DNA of 64,000 bases from Caldilineaceae bacterium (GTDB lineage Bacteria; Chloroflexota; Anaerolineae; Caldilineales; Caldilineaceae): assembly GCA_020634755.1 (NCBI GenBank), contig JACKBC010000021.1, forward strand, positions 47,448-111,447, written 5' to 3'. The notes below the pieces were generated by a model, which saw only the letters and a list, made by a program, of their open reading frames with translations, made no database searches and was not told the origin of the DNA. Numbering within the stretch: the first letter of the stretch is position 1; every line of letters begins with the position of its first letter. This document shows positions 34,197 through 41,430 of the stretch, in pieces. A program made the position numbers and the translations under genes.

Positions 34197-35810
34197 ATGT
34201 CAATTCGAAGATTAGTCATTATCGTTCTGGCCCTTGTGGCCGCTGTGGATGTTGTGTTGATTTGCGCAGGGGGCCCAGATGGCGCCGCTGCTGCCGATAT
34301 GGACGTCAATCCCGAGCCCGGTGTGATCCAGCCCGTGGATACGGCCGCCCCCGATAATGCTGACGAAGCGGCCCCCAGCCTCGTGCGCATTCGTTCCGCC
34401 GGCGCTGTCATCAGCGACCTGTCGGCGGCTGGCTCGGTTGAATTGATCAGCAAGCGCCAGGTGGTGCTGGAAGTAGAGGGCGCCATTCAACAAGTGGCCG
34501 TTAACGTGGGCGACTGGGTCTCTGCCGGCGACCTGCTGGTGGCGCTCAATACCGATGAACTCACGCGTGCCGTTACGCGCGCTCAAGTTGACCTGGAAAC
34601 AGCGCAGGCCGAGCTGGCCAAATTGCAACAGGGCAGCGACCCCGGCGAAATAGCCGCCGCCGATGCGAATCTGACGGCCGCCCGTGAGAATCTGCTCAAG
34701 GTGCAGGCCGGCGCCACGCCCGAAGAGCTGAGCGCCGCCCAGGCCAAAGTGGCCGCCGCCCAGGCCAAATTGAACGATCTGCTGGCCCCGCCCGATAGTG
34801 CCGAAATTGACGAAGCCAAAGCCGCCATGGAAAAAGCCGACATTGCGCGCAAAGAAGCCCAGCGCGCATATGACGCCATCAAGTGGCGCAACGATGTGGG
34901 CATGACGCCCGAAGCCGCCGCCCTCTACAAAGCCACTGTGGATTTTGAGCAGGCCCAGGCTAAACTGAATCGGGTCAATCAAGGGGCCGCCGCCGGCTCC
35001 GTTCAAGAGGCTCGCAGCGATGTACAGCGCGCCGTCAGCGAGCTGGATCAGCTGAAGAATCGCCCCGCCCCGGCCGAGGTGGCCGAAGCGCAGGCCAAAG
35101 TGAGCGATGCCGAGCAGAAGCTTACCAAACTGCAAAATGGCGCTTCCGGCGCCGAGCTGCAAAGTGCCGAGGCCAAAGTGAGCAAGGCCCAGCTCGACCT
35201 GGACGAAGCACAGGCCAAACTGGCCAATGCCAGCATCACCGCTCCCATTGAGGGCGCCGTGCTGGATGTCAACGTGACGGCGGGAGAGCGGGGCACCGTG
35301 GGCAAAACCGTAGCCACCATTGCCGACACGCGTCAACTCAAGCTCACGGTGCAAGTGGCCGAGGTGGATATTCCGAACCTGGCCTTGGGCCAAGAAGCCA
35401 GCATTGCCATTGACGCCATGCGCAATCGCACCTTTACCGGCGTGATCGAGCAGATCGACCCCATTAACAAATCGGACAAAGATGTGGTCAACTACCCAGT
35501 CACCTTGCGCCTGACCGATACCGATTTGGCCGGCGTACGCCCCGGCATGAACGCTGTCGCCACGTTTGCCAGCGAGGCCAGCGATGCGAACCAGTGGCTG
35601 GTGCCCACCACGGCGCTGCAAGAGCAGAACGGTCAGTTTTCTGTGCAGGTGGTGCGGGGTGAAAGCGTCGTGACCGCCAGCGTCAAACCGCTGGAAACGC
35701 AAGGGGAATGGACCGTAGTGGACGCCCCCACGCTAGTCGAGGGGGACTCGGTGGTTGGCCACGTGGCTTCTTATGTGGGCAGCGAACAGGATGTGCAGGC
35801 GTTGTATTAG
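34197..35810 (+). CDS. HlyD/MacA-family efflux adaptor
   Basis: 537 residues; ATG at 34197 behind AAGGAA. A signal/anchor helix (LVIIVLALVAAVDVVLI) is followed by a split biotinyl-lipoyl domain (VEGAIQQVAVNVGDWVSAGDLLVAL and SITAPIEGAVLDVNVTAGERG). Between its halves lies a long coiled coil of about 250 residues with AQAKL-type repeats. Beta-barrel regions follow, with a C-terminal membrane-proximal domain. It is longer than typical MacA (about 370) because of the extended helical hairpin. Working with the MacB-type pair upstream, it completes a three-part exporter. No TolC-type channel is nearby, as expected for a single-membrane cell. Confidence 0.92.
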   Translation: MSIRRLVIIVLALVAAVDVVLICAGGPDGAAAADMDVNPEPGVIQPVDTAAPDNADEAAPSLVRIRSAGAVISDLSAAGSVELISKRQVVLEVEGAIQQVAVNVGDWVSAGDLLVALNTDELTRAVTRAQVDLETAQAELAKLQQGSDPGEIAAADANLTAARENLLKVQAGATPEELSAAQAKVAAAQAKLNDLLAPPDSAEIDEAKAAMEKADIARKEAQRAYDAIKWRNDVGMTPEAAALYKATVDFEQAQAKLNRVNQGAAAGSVQEARSDVQRAVSELDQLKNRPAPAEVAEAQAKVSDAEQKLTKLQNGASGAELQSAEAKVSKAQLDLDEAQAKLANASITAPIEGAVLDVNVTAGERGTVGKTVATIADTRQLKLTVQVAEVDIPNLALGQEASIAIDAMRNRTFTGVIEQIDPINKSDKDVVNYPVTLRLTDTDLAGVRPGMNAVATFASEASDANQWLVPTTALQEQNGQFSVQVVRGESVVTASVKPLETQGEWTVVDAPTLVEGDSVVGHVASYVGSEQDVQALY

Positions 35811-36042
35811 GGATACATTGACTACATGTAGGCGTTTGGCCTACGACTATCAATAATGCACCCTTGGTTGAAAAAAGGTCTGCTCCTCGACTGAACGGCC
35901 ATAATCTCATAGACCAGAACCCTACATTCACCTGACGAACGTAAATCCGCACGTGGTTAAAGAAATCGTAATGTGGTTGACAGGCGCCAATAAATACGCT
36001 ATCGTGTTAAACAGCAGGACGAAAATTGTGACTGGCGCCGCG

Positions 36043-36068
36043 AAAATTAAGCGGCCAGACACCTAGAC
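36043..36068 (+). repeat. Repeat family G copy 1
   Basis: aaaattaagcggccagacac then ctagact; it matches 62900-62926. Confidence 0.6.
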
Positions 36069-36192
36069 TCGACGCCCCCAATCATATGAGAATAATCATG
36101 TTCAAATTTTCTGTTATAGATTATGCGGCACGAACAGAATATCAATGGAGGGGGCTGCATCGATAGTACTGCTCCGATTTTGTGTAACGTAG

Positions 36193-36223
36193 AAACCCCT
36201 CAATAGTTATTGAGGGGTTTTTT
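36193..36223 (+). terminator. Strong intrinsic terminator without an obvious gene
   Basis: AAACCCCTCAATA with its complement, minimal loop, then TTTTTT. It lies 383 nt after the adaptor stop. It may end the exporter transcript or an unrecognised RNA. Confidence 0.88.
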
Positions 36224-36379
36224 GAACCTAAAAATAAGGGGAAATAAGTGTCAAATAAGTGATATGACGGTCAAGTGCAAACATCATACTCTTCATCAAC
36301 GCATGCGAATCATCCTATTATCCGCGTAGCTGTTTGTAGTTTGGGATATCCAGCATTCACATAGCGCAAGGAGAATGAC

Positions 36380-36979
36380 ATGAACACTGGGCATTGCAGA
36401 CCAAGGCAGAATTGGAAACAGATCGCTGTCAACGCGCTGACCATCATATCATCCGTTATCACCATCGGGGCGGCCATATCCATAAAAATATGGGCCGATG
36501 GGATAAGAATTTCCCTTGAACTAGCCCAAAATAAGCCGCCGCCCACCGTTATTGTACTGCCGCCGACGCCAGCACCGCGGCCCACCTTTACGGCCACGGC
36601 CGCGCATACCGATACGCCGATGCCCTTACCAACCAATACCGCAGAGCCAACGGCAACGCCTGCTCCTACGCTGGATCTGATGGCGCAGAAGCACATTGTG
36701 CGCCCTGACGAGATCATGGCCTGTATTGCCAAATTGTATTACAACTATTCTGACGCGCTGGATGAACTTTGTGCCTACAATTTGGGGCATCCCGACAGCG
36801 CTCTGTATGGGCAACAAAGTTGTAGTGCGATTTTCCCGGGCGATGCCATCATAATCCCCCGTTCGCTTTTTGCGGTGGTGGTTGTCGATAAGTTTTCCAA
36901 AAGTAAGGCGACGCGCATTTTGAACGCCAATGAGATTGAACAGCCCGACAATGCTTATCTTTGCCAAAATATGCCGTAG
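36380..36979 (+). CDS. Membrane-anchored LysM-like protein
   Basis: 199 residues; ATG at 36380 with AAGGAGA upstream. One N-terminal membrane helix (ALTIISSVITIGAAISIKIW), a Pro/Thr-rich linker (PPTPAPRPTFTATA), then a domain of about 75 residues. That domain (HIVRPDEIMACIAKLYYNY, LCAYNLG, FPGDAIIIP) follows the LysM pattern of a repeat-opening hydrophobic stretch and a closing PGDxxxIP. LysM domains bind peptidoglycan or chitin. Two cysteines may form a disulfide. The domain is degenerate, so the call is moderate. Confidence 0.68.
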   Translation: MNTGHCRPRQNWKQIAVNALTIISSVITIGAAISIKIWADGIRISLELAQNKPPPTVIVLPPTPAPRPTFTATAAHTDTPMPLPTNTAEPTATPAPTLDLMAQKHIVRPDEIMACIAKLYYNYSDALDELCAYNLGHPDSALYGQQSCSAIFPGDAIIIPRSLFAVVVVDKFSKSKATRILNANEIEQPDNAYLCQNMP

Positions 36980-37083
36980 GGGCTGCGGCTCACCAAACAG
37001 CAGCGGGACCGCTACTTTCTAACAATTGCGGTTCCGCTGCGGTTTTGCATTGCGGCATCAAATAACTTGTTTTGACGTGAGCG

Positions 37084-37446
37084 TTAAAGAGCGAACACAA
37101 TGCGCAATGCTTGATCAATTTGTTGCATAATGTTTTCTGGCAAACGGCCGCGGACTTTGACAAGCCGGAAACGATGATCAACCGGGCGTGTTTGTAAACA
37201 GTCGGCCACAGATCTTTTGGTTAATCCGCTGCTCTGTGATGCCGGCAGTTCCACATTTGTAACAATGCGCGCTTTGCGTTCACTCCATGCCGTAATGGGG
37301 ACAACTTGAATAACGGGTACCCGCGCATTGTAAATATTATTGGTTACAATTACGCAAGGTCGAATTTTACCTTTGCTGTCAAGAAGCAATCTCAGTCTAC
37401 CTTGTCCAGAACTTGGACGATATCCTCTAAACGCAGTATCATGCAT
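37084..37446 (-). CDS. MazF/PemK-like endoribonuclease toxin, orphan and possibly N-terminally frameshifted
   Basis: About 120 residues from the ATG at 37446. The body fits MazF: GKIRPCVIVTNNIYN, VIQVVPIT, VTNVELPA, GLTKRSVADCLQTRPVD and a C-terminal helix. The expected opening strand with GD(I/V)W is not in this frame. The neighbouring frame from the ATG at 37442 begins ILRLEDIVQVLDK, which would supply it, but hits a stop. A one-base shift near 37395-37405 may therefore have inactivated the gene. MazF cuts mRNA at specific sequences. No antitoxin gene is adjacent: only 2 nt separate it from the divergent kinase gene. Confidence 0.62.
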   Translation of the reverse strand: MHDTAFRGYRPSSGQGRLRLLLDSKGKIRPCVIVTNNIYNARVPVIQVVPITAWSERKARIVTNVELPASQSSGLTKRSVADCLQTRPVDHRFRLVKVRGRLPENIMQQIDQALRIVFAL

Positions 37447-37448
37447 TT

Positions 37449-38549
37449 ATGATGACGCAGCGTAAATTGACACCCAATGTTCTTGCCAACGATACAATCA
37501 CCGTGCGCACCGATGAGCGCTTTGATGAAGCGCGCCTGGCAGCTTACCTGGCCGACAAGTTGCCTAACGCCAATGGTTCACTGACCGTGCGCCAGTTTGG
37601 CGGCGGCGCGGCCAATCTCACCTATTTGCTCCAGTACGCCCAGCCCGACGGCCCGATCGTTGAATATGTGTTGCGCCGTCCGCCGCTGGGACCGGTGGCT
37701 AAATCGGCCCATGATATGCGCCGCGAATCGACGGTGCTATCGGTGCTGTACCAGGCGTTTACGCTGGCCCCGCGCGCCTTTCATTATTGCGCCGATGAAT
37801 CAATTATCGGCGCTGACTTTTTTGTCATGGAGCGGCGGCATGGCGTGGTGGTGCGGCGAGAGATTCCGTCCATTTATGATCACATCCCAGACGCCCCGCG
37901 TCAGATGAGCGCGGCGCTGGTGGACGCGCTGGCCGATTTTCACGCCGTTAACTATACCGAGCTGGGGCTGGAAACATTGGGCCGCCCCAATGGCTTTGTG
38001 GCGCGGCAGATCGAAGGTTGGTACAAGCGCTGGCACGCGGCCAAGGCCGCGGAGCTGCCCGTTATGGATGAAGTTTATGGCTGGCTCAAAGCCAACATGC
38101 CGCCCGCCAGCGCCGCCACGCTGGTCCACAATGACTATAAGCTGGACAACGCCATGTTGGCTGCCGACGACCCGGGACGCATTGTAGCCGTCTTCGATTG
38201 GGACATGTGTACGCTGGGCGACCCACTTTGCGACCTGGGGGCGCTGCTCTGCTACTGGTCTGAGCCGTCTGATCCCGCCTACTACAAAGCCGCCTCTATG
38301 ATGCCGGTGGATGAGCCGCGCTTTCTCTCCCGCGCCGAGCTGGTAGCGCGCTATGCCGAACGCAGCGGACGCGACGTGTCGCACATCCACTTCTATCATG
38401 CGCTGGGCCTCTATCGCCTGGCCGTGATCATTGCCCAAATCTACATCCGCTACCAGCGCGGCCAAACCCAGGATCAACGCTTTGCCGCCTTTGGCGATAT
38501 GGTGCCGCGGCTAGCACAGGCCGCCTACGAGATCGCGCATAAAATTTAA
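37449..38549 (+). CDS. APH-family phosphotransferase (ACAD10/11 N-terminal kinase-like)
   Basis: 366 residues; starts at 37449 or at the next ATG codon (37452); no ribosome site is visible, so it may be leaderless. It has an aminoglycoside-phosphotransferase/choline-kinase fold: ATP-site strands near QFGGGAANLTYLL and YVLRRPP, the catalytic loop VHNDYKLDNAML and the metal-binding DWDMCTLGDPLCDLG. The sequence is typical of the branch fused to acyl-CoA dehydrogenases in eukaryotes and often next to acyl-CoA metabolism in bacteria. That branch phosphorylates hydroxy-acyl-CoA-like compounds rather than antibiotics. It is followed by an esterase gene. Confidence 0.88.
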   Translation: MMTQRKLTPNVLANDTITVRTDERFDEARLAAYLADKLPNANGSLTVRQFGGGAANLTYLLQYAQPDGPIVEYVLRRPPLGPVAKSAHDMRRESTVLSVLYQAFTLAPRAFHYCADESIIGADFFVMERRHGVVVRREIPSIYDHIPDAPRQMSAALVDALADFHAVNYTELGLETLGRPNGFVARQIEGWYKRWHAAKAAELPVMDEVYGWLKANMPPASAATLVHNDYKLDNAMLAADDPGRIVAVFDWDMCTLGDPLCDLGALLCYWSEPSDPAYYKAASMMPVDEPRFLSRAELVARYAERSGRDVSHIHFYHALGLYRLAVIIAQIYIRYQRGQTQDQRFAAFGDMVPRLAQAAYEIAHKI

Positions 38550-38551
38550 AA

Positions 38552-38672
38552 GTTGCAGGGTGACAGGGTGGCAAAGCGTGTCACATTGCTACTTTGCCAC
38601 CCTGCAACTCTGCAACCCTGCAACTCTGCAACCCTGCCACTCTGCAACTCTGCAACCTTGCCACCTTGCAAC
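38552..38672. repeat. Low-complexity tandem repeat and hairpin (ctctgcaacc units)
   Basis: About ten copies of a tgcaac(c/t)ctg type 10-mer, preceded by an opposed ttgcagggtgacagggtggc arm. The start of the next gene lies 9 nt after it. Confidence 0.75.
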
Positions 38673-38680
38673 TTTTTCCC

Positions 38681-39721
38681 ATGAACTTCAGCGACTTTCT
38701 GCAACTTAACTTCCGTTTTGCCGTAACTGCTCAGGCCGTGACCATTCAGCGCATTTTATCGGGACCGCAGCGGCCCGGCTGGTCCTGGACGTTTGAGAGC
38801 CTGATCCACTTTTTGCGCAGCCAGGCGCCGCGCGGTAATCGCATTACGGCTGCGCAGGTGCGGCAGCTGATGGAGCAGGTTGTGTTGCCGCCGTTGGGCC
38901 ACAATGTTACGATTCGGCCCGCGATCGGGGCGCCCGTGCCGGGCCAGTGGGTCACCGCTGGGCCGGTGGATGATGCACGACTGGCGCTCTTTTTACACGG
39001 TGGCGGTTACGTAGCCGGCTCCCTGCGCAGCTACCGCGGCCTGACCACTGCTTTGGCGCGCGCATGCGGCGTAAGGCTGCTGGCGTTGGACTACAGGTTG
39101 GCGCCCGAACATCCATTTCCGGCGGCGCTGGAGGATGTGTGCGACACCTATTGCTGGCTGCTGGCGCGCGATATGGATCCAGATCAGATCGTCTTGATTG
39201 GAGATTCGGCTGGGGGTGGGCTGGCCATTGCCGCCTTAATCCGGCTGCGCGACGCCGGCATCCCGTTACCCAAAGCGGCGGTTTGTCTTTCGCCCTGGCT
39301 AGATTTGAGCTTGGCTTCGCCTTCGATTCAGGCCAACAATGGCGTTGACTACTTAAATCCCGATCTGGTGGCCGCGTGCGCCAATTTGTACCTCAGCGGG
39401 CTGGATCCCCACACGCCGCTGGCATCGCCGCTTTATGCAGACTTGCATAACCTGCCGCCGCTTTTGATTCAGGTCGGCTCGGCTGAACTGTTTTGCGATG
39501 AGGCGCGCGAATTTGCCCAGCATGCGCAAGCGGCCAATGTGGATGTGACGCTTGAAGTGTGGGATGAGATGATCCACGATTGGCACATGCTCCAGTGGCT
39601 GGAGCCGCAAGCCCGCGCCGCCATTGCCCAGATTGGCGCGTATGTAAAAAAGGTGCTGTACCAAGAGAAAAAAGCGGATAGCACTCACGCGCGAACAACA
39701 TTTATACTCAGCTCTGAATGA
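38681..39721 (+). CDS. Alpha/beta hydrolase, HSL-type esterase
   Basis: 346 residues from the ATG at 38681; longer in-frame starts fall in the repeat and are rejected. Oxyanion motif HGGG (106-109), nucleophile Ser176 in GDSAGGG, acid Asp in SAELFCDEA and His in MIHDWHML. These define the hormone-sensitive-lipase (family IV) group, which hydrolyses short acyl esters or lactones. The last six residues are encoded by repeat family A copy 3, so the C-terminus has probably been altered by that insertion. Confidence 0.88.
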   Translation: MNFSDFLQLNFRFAVTAQAVTIQRILSGPQRPGWSWTFESLIHFLRSQAPRGNRITAAQVRQLMEQVVLPPLGHNVTIRPAIGAPVPGQWVTAGPVDDARLALFLHGGGYVAGSLRSYRGLTTALARACGVRLLALDYRLAPEHPFPAALEDVCDTYCWLLARDMDPDQIVLIGDSAGGGLAIAALIRLRDAGIPLPKAAVCLSPWLDLSLASPSIQANNGVDYLNPDLVAACANLYLSGLDPHTPLASPLYADLHNLPPLLIQVGSAELFCDEAREFAQHAQAANVDVTLEVWDEMIHDWHMLQWLEPQARAAIAQIGAYVKKVLYQEKKADSTHARTTFILSSE

Positions 39722-39788
39722 GAACCGGAATTTTATCACTCCGGCTGAGGCAGTAGAAAACTCCGGTTCTCATCTCAACCGCAGTATA
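39703..39788. repeat. Repeat family A copy 3
   Basis: Inverted relative to copy 2: starts tatactcagctctgaatgag and ends ctgcggttgagatgag-type complement. It overlaps the esterase stop and ends next to the AAAGGAG of the following gene. Confidence 0.85.
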
Positions 39789-39798
39789 AAGGAGTCCG

Positions 39799-41430
39799 AT
39801 GAAAGTTTTTGGCTCTGGCGTCTTTATATTCATGGTGGGGCTGGGGGTCATTATGATTACAGCCGCATATATTAGTCCGACAACGCACAAAGCGGCAAGG
39901 CATCAAACCATTGCGCCGTCACCCGTGTATCTGCCGCTCATTGCGGTGGCGCAAAGCACGTCAGCCCCCATCAAAACGCCCGTACCCACAACCACTGCCA
40001 CATCCACCACTGCCACATCCACCACTGCCACATCCACTACTGTGGCGACATTGACGCCAACATTGACCCCGAGCCCGGCTGCATCGGCCACACCGACGCC
40101 GACGGCGAATGGCCCCGCATTTCCGCTCAAGTTGGCAATTGATGCCCAGGCGCGTTACCTGGTGGACCAAAATAACCAGCCCGTGCTTATAAATGGCGAT
40201 ACGCCCTGGTCGCTCATTGGCCAAGTTTCCAAAGAAGATGCCGAGTTGTACCTACAGGATACGGCCCAACGCGGCTTTAACTCAATTGTGGTCACGCTGG
40301 TGGAAAGCCATTATGTGGATAAAGCACCGTTCAATTACGATGGGGACGATCCATATTTGGAATATCAAAACGGCGCGCCAAAGTTTGATACGCCCAATGA
40401 GGCTTATTTTGCCCATGCCGATTGGGTTATACACAAGGCGGGGGAATATGGCCTGCAGGTGATTTTAGCGCCCAACTATTTGGGCTGTTGTGCCGATGGT
40501 TATTATGGCGCACTTTCTGCAGACGTGAATTCGCTCAGCGTTGTGCAAGCTTACGGGACCTTTATTGGCAATCGCTATAAAGATGTGCCCAATCTCATGT
40601 ACGTATGGGGCAATGACGTCAATCCATGTGGCGTGGGCAGTGCGGAAACCGGTTGTGAAGTGAGCCAGAAGATCGACGCCATGGCCGCGGCGGTCAAAGC
40701 CGCCGATCCAAACCATCTGCACACCTATCACAGCTCGCCCGAATTTTCGGCTGCCGACATCAAAGCCGCGCATAACTATGATTGGATCGATGTCAACACA
40801 ACCTATACGTACTCTCCAGTGCAAGAGCGGGTGCTGCAAGATTATAACCGCGCGCCATTGCTGCCCTTTTTTCTTTTTGAATCACACTACGAGCAGGACT
40901 GGAATAACGCGTCGGCTTTGCAAACGCGCAAAGAAGCATATGTAGCCATTCTGGCGGGGGCCAGCGGCAATCACTATGGTAATAATCCCATATGGCACAT
41001 GAATTCCATTAGCCTGAATGGCATCAATGATTCGTGGAAGAACCATTTGGATGATGAAGGCCGGGCCGATATGATTCACGTCAAGCATTTGTTTGAGTCG
41101 CGCAATTGGCCGGCGCTGATTCCGGATCAAAATCATACCGTCTTGATCAGCGGCTTTGAAAGCGGCTCCGATTACGCGGCGGCCGCGCGCGTGGCTGACG
41201 GCGCTTCCGTCATTGTCTATACACCAAGCCAACGCGCGCTGACGCTCGACATGAGCCAAATTGCCGGCTCGCAAGCGCGGGCTTGGTGGTATGACCCGCG
41301 TGAAGGTCTTTCCCAAAACCTGGGCACTTTTGCCAATGCCGGCACGCGTCTGTTTACCCCGCCCACATCTGAAGATTGGATTCTGGTAATCGACAATGCG
41401 GACCTTAATCTTCCGGCCCCTGGCTCTTGA
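39799..41430 (+). CDS. Secreted DUF4038 (apiosidase-like) glycoside hydrolase with C-terminal collagen-binding-like domain
   Basis: 543 residues; ATG at 39799 with AAAGGAG. N-terminal membrane/signal helix (IFMVGLGVIMITAAYIS), a Thr-rich linker with TSTTA repeats, then a TIM-barrel DUF4038 domain (about 115-430). Visible motifs are ARYLVDQNNQPVLINGDTPW, RGFNSIVVTL, VILAPNYLG, YVWGNDVNPCG (candidate catalytic Asp/Asn) and NTTYTYSP. The last ~85 residues match the putative collagen-binding beta domain that usually follows (ARVADGASVIVYTPSQ, WYDPREG). Relatives cleave apiose side chains or similar plant sugars. It would act outside the cell. Confidence 0.86.
   Translation: MKVFGSGVFIFMVGLGVIMITAAYISPTTHKAARHQTIAPSPVYLPLIAVAQSTSAPIKTPVPTTTATSTTATSTTATSTTVATLTPTLTPSPAASATPTPTANGPAFPLKLAIDAQARYLVDQNNQPVLINGDTPWSLIGQVSKEDAELYLQDTAQRGFNSIVVTLVESHYVDKAPFNYDGDDPYLEYQNGAPKFDTPNEAYFAHADWVIHKAGEYGLQVILAPNYLGCCADGYYGALSADVNSLSVVQAYGTFIGNRYKDVPNLMYVWGNDVNPCGVGSAETGCEVSQKIDAMAAAVKAADPNHLHTYHSSPEFSAADIKAAHNYDWIDVNTTYTYSPVQERVLQDYNRAPLLPFFLFESHYEQDWNNASALQTRKEAYVAILAGASGNHYGNNPIWHMNSISLNGINDSWKNHLDDEGRADMIHVKHLFESRNWPALIPDQNHTVLISGFESGSDYAAAARVADGASVIVYTPSQRALTLDMSQIAGSQARAWWYDPREGLSQNLGTFANAGTRLFTPPTSEDWILVIDNADLNLPAPGS

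Larger units (their letters stand above)
35811..36379. other. Gene-free spacer with a possible small RNA
   Basis: About 570 nt without a supported protein. It holds a family-G repeat (36043-36068) and a strong terminator at 36193-36223 that belongs to no called gene. A 22-codon open frame at 36098-36166 lacks a clear ribosome site. Confidence 0.45.

Noticed and set aside
34212..35702. 496-residue Gly/Phe/Leu-rich open frame antisense to the HlyD gene
   Set aside because: Low-complexity shadow of the AQAKL coiled-coil repeats; no start signal.
36098..36166. 22-codon open frame before the lone terminator
   Set aside because: Too short and without a convincing ribosome site; kept only as part of the possible small-RNA note.
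37449..38549. APH-family gene as an antibiotic-resistance kinase
   Set aside because: Its motifs fit the ACAD10/11-like branch, which is not associated with aminoglycoside resistance.
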